DNA of 64,000 bases from Ciceribacter thiooxidans (lineage in GTDB: Bacteria > Pseudomonadota > Alphaproteobacteria > Rhizobiales > Rhizobiaceae), in contig NZ_CP059896.1 in assembly GCF_014126615.1 (NCBI RefSeq), forward strand, positions 1,684,501 to 1,748,500, in the 5' to 3' direction. Both the position numbers and the translations under genes were made by a program. Below the pieces are notes generated by a model, which worked only from the letters and a program-made list of their open reading frames with translations, made no database searches and had not been told where the DNA came from. Positions 24,025 through 34,116 of this stretch are shown here, in pieces (positions within the stretch are counted from its first letter, which is position 1; the number at the start of each line of letters is the position of its first letter).

Positions 24025-24230
24025 TCAATGCGCGCGAAAGAAAGCCTGAAACACTTCATGATGGCACGGAGATAAGCTTCGGAAATCACGATGTGTTGCT
24101 GGCATTTCGCGTCGCACAATTTGCCCTTTGGCTAGCTTGGCATTAACGTCGGGATCATATAGCTAACTCGGGACGCTTAACCTGCGACGCCTTTTCGAAG
24201 GCGCCGGACCGCCAATTTCGGAGGATTAGC

Positions 24231-25520
24231 ATGACGGAAAAAAGCGCAGCACTGGCACTCGGCGACAAGAAGGTCGACCTTCCGGTGAAGGAAGGAACCA
24301 TCGGGCCGAGTGTCATCGACATCGGAGCCCTCTACAAGCACACCGGCTCCTTCACCTACGATCCGGGCTTCACCTCGACTGCGTCCTGCGAATCCAAGAT
24401 CACCTATATCGACGGCGACGAAGGCGTATTGCTGCACCGCGGCTATCCGATCGAACAGCTCGCCGAGAAGGGCGACTTCCTGGAAGTCTGCTATCTGCTT
24501 CTCTACGGCGACCTGCCGACCGCCGCCCAGAAGAAGGACTTCGACTACCGCGTCACGCACCACACCATGGTGCATGAACAGATGAGCAAGTTCTTCTCCG
24601 GCTATCGCCGCGACGCCCACCCGATGGCCGTCATGGTCGGCACCGTCGGTGCGCTCTCCGCGTTCTATCACGACTCGACGGACATCACCGATCCGCATCA
24701 GCGCATGGTTGCGTCGCTGCGCATGATCGCCAAGATGCCGACGATCGCCGCGATGGCCTACAAGTACCATGTCGGGCAGCCCTTCGTTTACCCGAAGAAC
24801 AATCTCGATTACGCGGCGAACTTCCTGCACATGTGCTTCGCCGTACCCTGCGACGACTACAAGGTCGATCCGGTACTCGCCCGCGCCATGGACCGGATCT
24901 TCATCCTGCATGCCGACCACGAACAGAACGCCTCGACGTCGACCGTTCGCCTCGCCGGCTCGTCGGGCGCCAACCCGTTCGCCTGCATCGCAGCCGGCAT
25001 CGCCTGCCTCTGGGGTCCGGCCCACGGCGGCGCCAACGAAGCAGCCCTCAACATGCTGCAGGAGATCGGCTCCGTCGACCGCATTCCGGAATACATTGCG
25101 CGCGCCAAGGACAAGAACGATCCGTTCCGCCTGATGGGCTTCGGTCATCGCGTCTACAAGAACTATGATCCGCGCGCGAAGATCATGCAGAAGACCATGT
25201 ACGAGGTCCTCGAAGCGACCGGTCACGGCGACGACCCGCTGATGAAGGTCGCACTCGAACTCGAGAAGATCGCCCTCAACGACGAATACTTCATCGAGAA
25301 GAAGCTCTATCCGAACGTGGACTTCTACTCCGGCATCACGCTGCGTGCGCTCGGCTTCCCCACGACGATGTTCACGGTTCTCTTCGCGCTCGCCCGCACC
25401 GTCGGGTGGATCGCCCAGTGGAACGAGATGATCGAGGATCCGCAGCAGCGCATCGGTCGTCCGCGCCAGCTCTACACCGGCGCACCGAAGCGCGACTACG
25501 TGCCCGTATCGCAACGCTGA
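24231..25520 (+). CDS. gltA: Citrate synthase
   Basis: A 429-residue type II, hexameric-type citrate synthase that starts the TCA cycle from acetyl-CoA and oxaloacetate. Catalytic signatures include [34 protein letters not shown] and [14 protein letters not shown], carrying the active-site histidines, and a C-terminal [10 protein letters not shown]. The ATG has a strong ribosome-binding site, GGAGGATT. Upstream, CTTGGC near 24136 followed by an AT-rich segment is a possible promoter. A strong terminator follows at 25545. Confidence 0.98.
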   Translation: MTEKSAALALGDKKVDLPVKEGTIGPSVIDIGALYKHTGSFTYDPGFTSTASCESKITYIDGDEGVLLHRGYPIEQLAEKGDFLEVCYLLLYGDLPTAAQKKDFDYRVTHHTMVHEQMSKFFSGYRRDAHPMAVMVGTVGALSAFYHDSTDITDPHQRMVASLRMIAKMPTIAAMAYKYHVGQPFVYPKNNLDYAANFLHMCFAVPCDDYKVDPVLARAMDRIFILHADHEQNASTSTVRLAGSSGANPFACIAAGIACLWGPAHGGANEAALNMLQEIGSVDRIPEYIARAKDKNDPFRLMGFGHRVYKNYDPRAKIMQKTMYEVLEATGHGDDPLMKVALELEKIALNDEYFIEKKLYPNVDFYSGITLRALGFPTTMFTVLFALARTVGWIAQWNEMIEDPQQRIGRPRQLYTGAPKRDYVPVSQR

Positions 25521-25544
25521 GAACGCCGTCACGGCAGTAACACA

Positions 25545-25580
25545 GGGCCCGGCAGACCAAGGTCTTCCGGGCCTTTTTTT
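25545..25580 (+). terminator. Intrinsic terminator of gltA
   Basis: A long GC-rich stem, GGCCCGG with CCGGGCC at its base and AGACC with GGTCT nearer the loop, is followed by seven T at 25574-25580. It lies between gltA and the convergent ATPase gene, whose stop codon touches the T run. Confidence 0.92.
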
Positions 25581-28302
25581 ATTGCGCTTTGCTGTCGTCG
25601 TTGCCGCGCTTCATCGACTCCTGCCGGCGCAACAGCCATTTGTCGATTTCGCTGACCACGAGAACCGATGCGGCGGCCGCCAGCAGCAACAGCCACTGCT
25701 CCAGCGAAATCGGCGCGATTTCCAAGAGATCGTTCACCCCCGGCACGTACATCGCGCCGATGTGCAGGGCCTGGGAACCCAGGACGCCGAGCAGCAGGAA
25801 CGGGTTCGAGACGTGCGACTGCCGGAAGACCGAGCGGCGCTCGGAGCGGCTGTTGATGCACTGGAAGTTTTCGAAGAGCACGAAAAGCAACAGCAGCAGG
25901 TTGCTCGCCGCAAAATGCGAGAGACCGGACGCCGTCGCCCAGTAGAAGAAGGCGAAGCCGCCACCCCCCATGACCACGGTCGCCAGAACGATGCGTCGAA
26001 GCATCAGCCGGTCGAAGATCGGCTCTCCCGGACGGCGCACCGGCGAACGCAACTCGTCGCCTTCCGCAGGCTCGGTGACGAGCGCCACGTCCTGTACGCC
26101 GTTGGTGACGAGATTGAGCCAGAGAAGCTGCACCGCCGTCATCGGCATCGGCGCGCCGAGCACCATGGCGAGCAGGAAGAGCAGGACCTCGGCGGCGCCC
26201 GTGGAGATCTGCATGAAGATCACCTTGCGGATGTTGTTGTAGGCGACACGGCCCTCCCGTATGCCGGCGACAATCGAAGCAAAGTTGTCGTCGGTGAGGA
26301 TGATGTCCGCGCTCTCCTTTGCAACGTCGGTTCCACCGTGGCCCATCGCCACGCCGACATGGGCGTGCCTGAGCGCCGGTGCATCGTTGACGCCGTCGCC
26401 GGTCACGGCAACATAGTGGCCGTTGCGGGCGAGCGAGCGGATGATCGCGAGCTTCTGGTCCGGCTTCACGCGCGCGAAAATGCTTCCGTGCCGGGTGAGC
26501 CCGTCGAGCACGCTCTCGCCGGCAGCGATGGCCCCCGCAATCTGGTCGCCCGTCACCACGTCCGTCTCGGCAAATCGCATTCCCGCCTGACGGGCGATCA
26601 CGCTCGCCGTGGTCGGATCGTCTCCCGTGACGACGGCGACGGCGATGCCGGCCTGGCGGCAGGAGTCGAGCGCCGCGGGCACCTCCGGACGGATCGGGTC
26701 CTGCATGCCGACGAGGCCGAGAAAGTTCAGGTCGATCAACAGATGCCCGCCGTATTCGCCGTCGCCGGAAACGCCGATCTCGCCGGCGGCGAAGGCGAGC
26801 ACTCTCAGCCCAGCGCGGGCCATCTCCTCCATCTGGCGGCGCACATGGGCGCGGTCGATCGGGACGGCACCCTCGGCCGTCTCCATCGTCTTGCACATCG
26901 ACAGCAGCAGTTCCGGCGCGCCCTTGACGAAGGCGTGCATACGATCCTCGACCTGGTGGAAGGAGGCGGCGTATTTCTGCTCAGGTTCGTATGGAATGCG
27001 CCGTTCGAGCGGAAATCTCTCGAGAAGGCTCGATCGGCTGATGCCGGCCTTGTGCGCCGCGGCAAGCAGTGCCACGTCCACCGTATCGCCGACCGGTCGC
27101 CAGGTTTCGGCACCGTCGACACTGATCTCTCCCTCGTTCGGCAGGCTGCCGACGCCAAGCAACCGCCGCACGGCCGCGTTCGGGCCATTCTTGCCTCCGT
27201 CACGGCTCTTGATGCCGCCCGAAAGCGGATGCGGCCCGGCCTCCAGAATCCAGTGACTGTCGTCGGGCAGGCGAATGTCCGTCACCGTTAGTTCGTTCAG
27301 CGTCAGGGTACCGGTCTTGTCGGTCGCGATCATCGTGCAGGAACCGAGCGATTCCACCGCCGGGAGATTCCGAACGATGACGTTGACACGAGCCATGCGC
27401 CGCATGCCGATCGCAAGTGCGACCGAGATGGCGATCGGCAGCGCCTCCGGTATTGCGCTAACGGCGAGGCCGATCGACATGGTAAAGAGATCGCCCGCCG
27501 GCATCGCACGCCACCAGCCGACCGCGAAAAGGAAGAGGATCGCAACGCCGACGGCGAGCGCGATCCTCCGCGTGAATTCTTCCATGCGGATCATCAAGGG
27601 CGGCTTGGCGGTCACGCGCTCTCGGATCGCGTCCGCGATTCTGCCGAGTTCGGTCCTGTTGCCTGTCGCCGCCACGATGCCCTCGGCCCGACCGCGGGTC
27701 ACGATCGTGCCGGCGAAGACGGAATCGCCCTCGGACTTGTAGATTGGACGCGATTCTCCCGTGTGGGTCGCCTCGTCGCATTGCAGGTGGTCGGACGCGT
27801 CGAGCAGGATGTCTGCGGGAACGCGCTGCCCGGATTCCAGCAGAACCCGGTCGCCGGGAACAAGCCCGGTGGCGTCGATGACCTGACGCACTCCGTCCCT
27901 GACGACGGTCGCCTGCGGTTCCTCCAGCGCACGAAGCGCATTCGCAGATTGTCCCGCCGAGTACTCCTGCACCGCCCCGATGATACCGTTGATCACCAGC
28001 ACGACCGCGATGAACAGCGCGTCGGTGATCTCGCTGACGAAGGCGGAAACCACCGCCGCGACCATCAGGATATAAATCAAGGGGCTGAGGAACTGCATGA
28101 CCAGCACCTTGAGGAAGGACGGCGGCTTGCCGACCGGCAGGACGTTGGCGCCATGGACTTCGAGGGCCGCCGCGACCTCCTGCGAGGTCAATCCTTCTCG
28201 TCGGATGTTCGCCGATATCTCTGTCTGTGCTGTCAAGTCGGTTCCCCGTTCGCTAGTCCGCGCCTGCACACCACTATAGGAAGAGGTCCGGGCAACGAAC
28301 AT
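25579..28302 (-). CDS. Cation-transporting P-type ATPase (P2-type, calcium-ATPase-like)
   Basis: A 907-residue ion pump. Features in order: N-terminal cation-ATPase domain (residues 25-90), actuator domain with TGES at 181-184, membrane helix 4 with PEALP at 285-289, the phosphorylated aspartate D328 in DKTGTLT, a nucleotide-binding domain with KGAPELLL, the hinge TGDGVNDAPAL, and four or more C-terminal helices including LWLNLVTNGVQDVAL. This matches P2A/PMR1-like pumps for calcium or related cations rather than copper or potassium pumps (no CPC or heavy-metal domain). Ion specificity is not settled by sequence. It is divergent from the ppiD-like gene. Confidence 0.9.
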   Translation of the reverse strand: MFVARTSSYSGVQARTSERGTDLTAQTEISANIRREGLTSQEVAAALEVHGANVLPVGKPPSFLKVLVMQFLSPLIYILMVAAVVSAFVSEITDALFIAVVLVINGIIGAVQEYSAGQSANALRALEEPQATVVRDGVRQVIDATGLVPGDRVLLESGQRVPADILLDASDHLQCDEATHTGESRPIYKSEGDSVFAGTIVTRGRAEGIVAATGNRTELGRIADAIRERVTAKPPLMIRMEEFTRRIALAVGVAILFLFAVGWWRAMPAGDLFTMSIGLAVSAIPEALPIAISVALAIGMRRMARVNVIVRNLPAVESLGSCTMIATDKTGTLTLNELTVTDIRLPDDSHWILEAGPHPLSGGIKSRDGGKNGPNAAVRRLLGVGSLPNEGEISVDGAETWRPVGDTVDVALLAAAHKAGISRSSLLERFPLERRIPYEPEQKYAASFHQVEDRMHAFVKGAPELLLSMCKTMETAEGAVPIDRAHVRRQMEEMARAGLRVLAFAAGEIGVSGDGEYGGHLLIDLNFLGLVGMQDPIRPEVPAALDSCRQAGIAVAVVTGDDPTTASVIARQAGMRFAETDVVTGDQIAGAIAAGESVLDGLTRHGSIFARVKPDQKLAIIRSLARNGHYVAVTGDGVNDAPALRHAHVGVAMGHGGTDVAKESADIILTDDNFASIVAGIREGRVAYNNIRKVIFMQISTGAAEVLLFLLAMVLGAPMPMTAVQLLWLNLVTNGVQDVALVTEPAEGDELRSPVRRPGEPIFDRLMLRRIVLATVVMGGGGFAFFYWATASGLSHFAASNLLLLLFVLFENFQCINSRSERRSVFRQSHVSNPFLLLGVLGSQALHIGAMYVPGVNDLLEIAPISLEQWLLLLAAAASVLVVSEIDKWLLRRQESMKRGNDDSKAQ

Positions 28303-28471
28303 TGATATTTGTCATACGCAAGCACTGACGGTCGTTGATGCCGCGAGACTCGCGCCGCGCGGCCCGGGGCCAGAATCGCGAGATCACGCCTTCATTTCCT
28401 TGCGGGTTTGATTTATGGAACGTCATCTGCTTCGCCGACTGGCGAGCAACAGAAATGAGGTTTGCGTCCCG

Positions 28472-30358
28472 ATGCTCGTCGTCATGCGAAAGGCCGCCCG
28501 GACTTGGGTGGCGAAATTCCTTCTGCTCATTCTCGCCGTTTCCTTCGGCATCTGGGGCGCGTCGCGATCCTTGATGAACGGTGTTTCCGAGACGGTCGTC
28601 GCCGTCGGCGACCAGAAGGTCACGGTGAACGAGTTCCGCCTCGCCTATCAGCGGCAGCTTGCCGATCTCGGCCGCCGCTTCGGCACGCAGATCACCTCCG
28701 AACAGGCGCGCGCGCTCGGCATCGAGAACCAGGTCTTCGCCCAGCTCGCCGCCGGTGCTGCGCTCGACCAGCTTTCGGAAAAGATGAACCTCGGACTTTC
28801 CGAGGACCGCCTCGCCAAGCTGATCGCCGATGATCCGGCTTTCCACTCGCCATCGGGCCAGTTCGACCGCCAACTCTTCACGTCGCGACTGCGCAATGCC
28901 GGCCTGCGCGAGGCCGACTACATCAGCGAACGTTCGAAGGTTGCCGTCCGCAGCCAGATCGTCGAAGCGACGGCCGACGGCTTCGAGCCGCCCAAGGTGC
29001 TCGTCGACGCGCTGAAGAGCTACCGCGACGAAAACCGCTCGCTCGATTACCTCCTGCTGACCAAGGCGAACATCGACCCCATCACGGCACCGGACGAAAA
29101 GACGCTCGGCGACTGGTACGAGACGGTCAAGAGCCGTTACCGGGCGCCCGAATACCGTAGCTTCTCCTACGTGAAGCTCGAGCCGTCCGATATCGCCGAT
29201 CTCGCCTCGATCTCGGAAGAAGCGATCAAGCAGGATTACGACGCTCATAAGAAGAACTATGAGATCCCCGGAACGCGCACGGTCGAGCAGTTGACCTTCG
29301 AGACCCGCGAGATGGCAGAGGCCGCGCAGGCCGAACTGGCTTCTGGGACTCCGTTCGACCAGTTGGTCACCGACCAGGGCAAGACCGCCAGCGACGTGCT
29401 GCTCGGCGACTTCACCCGTGAGCAGATGCCCGACCAGACCCTTGCCGAGGCAGCCTTCGCCGTCACCAAGGAAGGCGGCACGACGCCGGTCGTCGAAGGG
29501 ACCTTCGGGCCGGTCATCCTGCGCGTCACCAACATCAAGGAAGGCCGCACGCGCAGCCTTGACGAGGTGAAGGACGAAATCCGCAAGGCACTCGCCGAAT
29601 CCGCCGCCCAGGAAGACATCATGACGATCCATGACCAGTTCGAGGATCTGCGCGCCTCCGGCTCCACGCTCGCCGAGGCCGCGACCCAGCTGAAACTGAA
29701 GCCGGTCAGCGTCAAACCTGTGGACCACCGCGGCCGCGACATGTCGGAAGCCGAAGTCACGCTTCCGTCCCGCGATCAACTGCTGGCCGAGGTGTTCAAG
29801 ACGGATGTCGGCATCGAGGCCCTGCCGCTCAACATCGGCACGGACGGCTACCTGTGGTTCGACGTGACCGAAGTCGTGCCCGAACGCGACCGCACACTCG
29901 ACGAGGTGCGAGAGAAGGCAATCGCCGACTGGACCGCCGAACAGCAGAAGATTGCTCTCGGCGCCAAGGCGGAAAGCCTCAAGGATCGTCTCGCGAAGGG
30001 TGAAACCATTGCAGCGCTCGCAACTGAACTCGGCCTCGCCGTCGAAACCAAGACCGGCATTCGTCGCGCGAGCGACGACCCGATCCTCGGCCGCGCGGCC
30101 GTGGCCGCAGCTTTCTCCGGTCCGAACGGCACCGTTGCGGCAGCACCCGGCGCCGACCCGGAAACACAGATCCTGCTCAAGGTTACAGCGGTCAGCGAAC
30201 AGCCGACGACCAACGTTCTCGGCAACGATGATTCCCAGGTACTCGCGCTTGCCAAGGCCGCCGGCGACGATATCCTCGACCAGATGGTCAACCGGCTGCA
30301 GACCGAATACGGCGTGACCATCAATCGCACGCTCGCCGAGCAGGCGATGGTTCGCTAG
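28472..30358 (+). CDS. PpiD-like periplasmic peptidyl-prolyl cis-trans isomerase
   Basis: A 628-residue membrane-anchored chaperone/isomerase. A short cytoplasmic start is followed by one membrane helix near residues 14-35 ([16 protein letters not shown]), then a SurA-N/PpiD-type chaperone region and parvulin-like (PpiC) modules near residues 250-370, containing [24 protein letters not shown] as separate pieces. PpiD helps newly exported outer-membrane proteins at the Sec translocon. I chose the ATG at 28472; one at 28484 is nearly as good, and the frame is open to 28415. It precedes trpD by 22 bases and may be co-transcribed with it. Confidence 0.88.
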   Translation: MLVVMRKAARTWVAKFLLLILAVSFGIWGASRSLMNGVSETVVAVGDQKVTVNEFRLAYQRQLADLGRRFGTQITSEQARALGIENQVFAQLAAGAALDQLSEKMNLGLSEDRLAKLIADDPAFHSPSGQFDRQLFTSRLRNAGLREADYISERSKVAVRSQIVEATADGFEPPKVLVDALKSYRDENRSLDYLLLTKANIDPITAPDEKTLGDWYETVKSRYRAPEYRSFSYVKLEPSDIADLASISEEAIKQDYDAHKKNYEIPGTRTVEQLTFETREMAEAAQAELASGTPFDQLVTDQGKTASDVLLGDFTREQMPDQTLAEAAFAVTKEGGTTPVVEGTFGPVILRVTNIKEGRTRSLDEVKDEIRKALAESAAQEDIMTIHDQFEDLRASGSTLAEAATQLKLKPVSVKPVDHRGRDMSEAEVTLPSRDQLLAEVFKTDVGIEALPLNIGTDGYLWFDVTEVVPERDRTLDEVREKAIADWTAEQQKIALGAKAESLKDRLAKGETIAALATELGLAVETKTGIRRASDDPILGRAAVAAAFSGPNGTVAAAPGADPETQILLKVTAVSEQPTTNVLGNDDSQVLALAKAAGDDILDQMVNRLQTEYGVTINRTLAEQAMVR

Positions 30359-30380
30359 GCCTTTGGGGGAAAATAACAGC

Positions 30381-31403
30381 ATGTCCGGACTGAAACCATT
30401 TATCGCCAAGGTGGCGACTCGACAGGTGCTGAGCCGCATCGAGGCGAGCGACGCCTTCGAAGTCATGATGTCCGGAGAGGCCAGCATGGCCCAGATCGGC
30501 GGCTTCCTGATGGCGCTGCGTGTGCGCGGCGAAACCGTCGACGAAATCGCCGGTGCCGTTTCGATCATGCGATCCAAGATGGTTCCGGTCGAGGCTCCCG
30601 AGGACGCCATCGACATCGTCGGCACTGGCGGCGACGGCACCAATACCTACAACATCTCGACCCTCGCCTCGCTGATCGTCGCAGGCGCGGGTGTTCCGGT
30701 CGCCAAGCACGGCAACAGGGCGCTGAGCTCGAAGTCGGGAACTGCCGACGCGCTCTCGCAGCTCGGCGTCAAGCTCGACATCGATCCGGAAACCATCTCG
30801 CTCTGCATTCGCGAGGCGGGCATCGGCTTCATGTTCGCCCAGCTTCATCATCCCGCCATGCGTCATGTCGGTCCGGCGCGTGTCGAACTCGGCACCCGCA
30901 CGATCTTCAACATCGTCGGCCCGCTTTCGAGCCCCGCGAGCGTCAAACGGCAGCTGTTCGGCGTCTATTCGCCCGAATGGCTCCTGCCCGGCGCCGAGGC
31001 GCTCCGCGATCTCGGACTGACGAGCGCCTGGGTGGTGCACGGAAGCGGCCTCGACGAGGTCACGACGACCGGCCCGACCATGGTCGCGGCCCTGAAGGAC
31101 GGCGAGATCACCACGTTTGAGCTCACGCCGGAGGATTTCGGCGTTCCGGTCGTTTCGCTGGAGGCGATCCGCGGCGGTGACGGCGTCGTCAATGCCGCCG
31201 CGCTGCGTGACGTGCTTGCCGGTGCGCGGACCGCCTATCGCGATGTCGCGCTCTGCAACGCGGCCGCGTCGCTCGTCATCGCAGGCAAGGCGGAGGACGT
31301 CCGCGAGGGCATGGCGCTCGCCGTCCGGTCGCTGGATACGGGTGCAGCGGCGGCGGCGCTCGACAAGCTGATCGAGGTTTCCAATTCCGTCGCACAGGGC
31401 TAA
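30381..31403 (+). CDS. trpD: Anthranilate phosphoribosyltransferase
   Basis: A 340-residue enzyme that attaches phosphoribose to anthranilate, the second step of tryptophan synthesis. The PRPP-binding pattern [17 protein letters not shown] and the conserved [21 protein letters not shown] are present (shown in two motifs), with [12 protein letters not shown] and [11 protein letters not shown] further on. The ATG at 30381 follows GGGGGAAAA; a start six codons earlier is unlikely. It is followed 9 bases later by trpC. Confidence 0.97.
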   Translation: MSGLKPFIAKVATRQVLSRIEASDAFEVMMSGEASMAQIGGFLMALRVRGETVDEIAGAVSIMRSKMVPVEAPEDAIDIVGTGGDGTNTYNISTLASLIVAGAGVPVAKHGNRALSSKSGTADALSQLGVKLDIDPETISLCIREAGIGFMFAQLHHPAMRHVGPARVELGTRTIFNIVGPLSSPASVKRQLFGVYSPEWLLPGAEALRDLGLTSAWVVHGSGLDEVTTTGPTMVAALKDGEITTFELTPEDFGVPVVSLEAIRGGDGVVNAAALRDVLAGARTAYRDVALCNAAASLVIAGKAEDVREGMALAVRSLDTGAAAAALDKLIEVSNSVAQG

Positions 31404-31412
31404 GCTCACGCC

Positions 31413-32228
31413 ATGACCGATATCCTGAAGCGCATCGAGGTCTACAAGCGCGAAGAGATCGCCGCCGCGAAGGCAGCGATTCCCTTCGCGGACGTCAGGG
31501 CTATGGCGGCCGACCGCGAACCGCCGCGCGGTTTCTTCCGTGCGCTTGCCGAAAAGCGCGCGTCCGGCCTCTTTGGACTGATTGCCGAGATCAAGAAGGC
31601 GAGCCCTTCGAAGGGCCTTATCCGCGCCGATTTCGATCCTCCGGTGCTGGCGTCAGCCTACGAGGCCGGTGGAGCCGCGTGCCTTTCCGTGCTCACCGAC
31701 ACGCCGAGCTTCGAGGGCAGACTGGAGTTCCTCCAGGCTGCTCGGGATGCCTGCGCACTGCCGGCGCTGCGCAAGGACTTCATGTTCGATACCTATCAGG
31801 TGCACGAGGCCCGCGCCTGGGGTGCGGATTGCATTCTTCTCATCATGGCATCGCTCTCGGATGCCGATGCGGCGATGCTCGAGGCCGAGGCGATGGCGCT
31901 CGGCATGGACGTGCTCATCGAGGTCCATGACGAGGCAGAGCTCGAAAGAGCATTGAAGCTCACCTCGCCGATGATCGGCATCAATAATCGCAATCTCAGA
32001 ACTTTCGAGGTTGATCTCGCCGTCAGCGAGCGGCTCGCGTCGATGGTCCCGGACGAGCGGCTGCTGGTCGGAGAAAGCGGCATCTTCACCCATGCCGACT
32101 GCATGCGGCTCAAGGAAAGCGGCATCACGACCTTCCTGGTCGGAGAGAGCCTGATGCGCAAGGATGACGTCACCGCGGCGACAAGGGCGCTGCTCGGCAA
32201 CGGCGCCGGGATCATGGCAGCGGAATGA
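31413..32228 (+). CDS. trpC: Indole-3-glycerol phosphate synthase
   Basis: A 271-residue stand-alone TrpC, the fourth step of tryptophan synthesis (not fused to TrpF as in E. coli). The TIM barrel shows [60 protein letters not shown] and VGESGI, each in order; catalytic lysines and the glutamate of INNRNL are in place. It overlaps the next gene moaC by ATGA, so tryptophan and molybdenum-cofactor genes are translated from one message here. Confidence 0.97.
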   Translation: MTDILKRIEVYKREEIAAAKAAIPFADVRAMAADREPPRGFFRALAEKRASGLFGLIAEIKKASPSKGLIRADFDPPVLASAYEAGGAACLSVLTDTPSFEGRLEFLQAARDACALPALRKDFMFDTYQVHEARAWGADCILLIMASLSDADAAMLEAEAMALGMDVLIEVHDEAELERALKLTSPMIGINNRNLRTFEVDLAVSERLASMVPDERLLVGESGIFTHADCMRLKESGITTFLVGESLMRKDDVTAATRALLGNGAGIMAAE

Positions 32229-32713
32229 CGGGCGGCCTGACGCACATCGCAGCCTCGGGCGAAGCCCATATGGTCGACGTAGGCGGCAAGACGGAGACCG
32301 TGCGGGTCGCAGTCGCCGAGGGCCGGATCAGGATGAGGACGGAAACGCTCGCGCTGATCCGCGAGGGCAATGCCAAGAAGGGTGACGTCATCGGCACCGC
32401 GCGCGTTGCCGGCATCATGGCGGCGAAGCGGACATCCGACCTGATCCCGCTCTGTCACCCGCTGATGTTGTCCAAGGTCACCGTCGACATCGACGAGGAA
32501 CCGGAACTGCCGGGCCTCAGGGTCACGGCGACCGTCAAACTCACCGGACAGACAGGCGTAGAGATGGAGGCTCTGACCGCCGTGTCGGTCACATGCCTCA
32601 CGATCTACGACATGGCGAAAGCCGCCGACAAGGGCATGGAGATCGGCGGTATCCGGCTGATCGAAAAGACCGGCGGCAAATCCGGTCACTATCGCAATCC
32701 CGAGGCCCTGTAG
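32225..32713 (+). CDS. moaC: Cyclic pyranopterin monophosphate synthase MoaC
   Basis: A 162-residue enzyme acting with MoaA in the first step of molybdenum-cofactor synthesis. Signature blocks: [51 protein letters not shown] in pieces around residues 45-80, [20 protein letters not shown] and KTGGKSGH at the end. The start overlaps the trpC stop (ATGA), and its stop is directly followed by the moeA start. Confidence 0.97.
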   Translation: MTGGLTHIAASGEAHMVDVGGKTETVRVAVAEGRIRMRTETLALIREGNAKKGDVIGTARVAGIMAAKRTSDLIPLCHPLMLSKVTVDIDEEPELPGLRVTATVKLTGQTGVEMEALTAVSVTCLTIYDMAKAADKGMEIGGIRLIEKTGGKSGHYRNPEAL

Positions 32714-33937
32714 ATGAGCCTTCTTTCGGTCAGTGAAGCGCGTTCCAGGCTGCTCGATCCGGCGGTCCCGATCGGCCGGACCGAAGTTCTCGACCTCCAT
32801 AGTGCCGCCGGCCGCGTGCTCGCCGAAGACCTTGCCGCGAGACTGACGCAGCCTCCGTTCGATGCATCCGCCATGGATGGCTATGCGCTGAGGAGCGAAG
32901 ATGCCGCGGCGCCGGGTGCCATCCTTCGCGTGATCGGCACGGCCTCCGCAGGGCATAGTTTTGACGGGACGGTCGGCGAAAGAGAAGCCGTACGGATATT
33001 CACCGGTGCGCCTGTGCCGACGGGTGCCGACGCAGTCCTGATCCAGGAAGACACCGAGAAGCTCGAAGACGGTCGCATCCGCACGACCTTTGCGTCGGCT
33101 CCGGGCCGCCATATCCGGCCGCGCGGGCAGGACTTCGCCGAAGGCGAGACGGTCCTGTCGGCCGGGCAGTCCCTGGACTTCACCCGCCTGACGCTTGCAG
33201 CAGCTCTCAATCATGGAAACGTCGTCGTCTACCGCAAGCCGCTCGTCGCCATTCTGGCGACCGGTGACGAGCTCGTGCGGCCTGGAGAAAATCCCGGTCC
33301 GGACCAGATCGTCGGCTCCAACAGCTTCGGCGTCGCCGCGCTCGCGCGCGAGAACGGGGCGGACGTTCTCGATCTCGGCATCGTGCCCGACGACACCGCA
33401 CAGATCACCGCCGCGGTCCGCAAGGCGCAGGACGCGGGCGCCGACGTGCTCGTGACGCTCGGCGGCGCGTCGGTCGGCGACCACGATCTGGTTCAAAGGA
33501 CACTGGTCGGCGCCGGCATGCAACTCGACTTCTGGAAGATCGCCATGCGGCCGGGCAAGCCGCTGATGGTCGGTTCGCTTGCCAACATGCACGTGCTCGG
33601 CCTGCCCGGGAATCCGGTTTCAAGCATGGTCTGCGGCCTGCTGTTCCTCGAACCATTGGTCTGCAAGCTTGCGCGCCGCTCGACGCGCAACCGAGAAGCG
33701 ATCGCGAAGACGGCAAATCTCCTGCGCGCCAACGACCGGCGGCAGGACCACTTGCGAGCACGCCTTACCCGGGACGACGAAGGTCATCTCGTCGCGGAGC
33801 CGTATGAAAAGCAGGACTCTTCCATGATGAAGATCTTCGCCAATTCGGACTGCCTGATCGTCCGGCCGCCGCAAGCGCCGGAACTCGCCCCCGGCTCCCC
33901 CTGCTCCGTTCTGCTCCTGAGGCCGTTCGAAGGCTGA
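32714..33937 (+). CDS. moeA: Molybdopterin molybdenumtransferase MoeA
   Basis: A 407-residue enzyme that inserts molybdate into molybdopterin. MoeA-N motifs: PPFDASAMDGYALR and IFTGAPVPTGADAVL; the MoaB-like central domain shows ILATGDELV, SNSFGVAAL and TLGGASVGDHDL; the C-terminal domain IV follows. It starts immediately after the moaC stop codon. moaC-moeA next to trpDC and lexA is a familiar rhizobial arrangement. Confidence 0.96.
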   Translation: MSLLSVSEARSRLLDPAVPIGRTEVLDLHSAAGRVLAEDLAARLTQPPFDASAMDGYALRSEDAAAPGAILRVIGTASAGHSFDGTVGEREAVRIFTGAPVPTGADAVLIQEDTEKLEDGRIRTTFASAPGRHIRPRGQDFAEGETVLSAGQSLDFTRLTLAAALNHGNVVVYRKPLVAILATGDELVRPGENPGPDQIVGSNSFGVAALARENGADVLDLGIVPDDTAQITAAVRKAQDAGADVLVTLGGASVGDHDLVQRTLVGAGMQLDFWKIAMRPGKPLMVGSLANMHVLGLPGNPVSSMVCGLLFLEPLVCKLARRSTRNREAIAKTANLLRANDRRQDHLRARLTRDDEGHLVAEPYEKQDSSMMKIFANSDCLIVRPPQAPELAPGSPCSVLLLRPFEG

Positions 33938-33946
33938 CGAGAAAAC

Positions 33947-33967
33947 GCTTCGGAGAGCGAAGCCTTT
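33947..33967 (+). terminator. Possible terminator after moeA
   Basis: A 6-bp stem, GCTTCG (33947-33952) with CGAAGC (33958-33963), followed by a short CTTT. It is 10 bases past the moeA stop but the stem and T run are weak. Confidence 0.4.
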
Positions 33968-34116
33968 GAGCCGTCGGGCCCTCATATCGTTCAATATCGA
34001 TAACCATATATCTTTAGGGGATTTTCACGAGCATCTGTCAGGCTGTGAGAATGATCTCCGGGACTCATGCCACCGGCGCTCATCTTTTCATGAATGACTT
34101 TGTAGATAGCAAGATA

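Noticed and set aside
28274..30643. Minus-strand open frame of 789 codons
   Set aside because: Antisense to the ppiD-like gene and trpD; no domain is visible.
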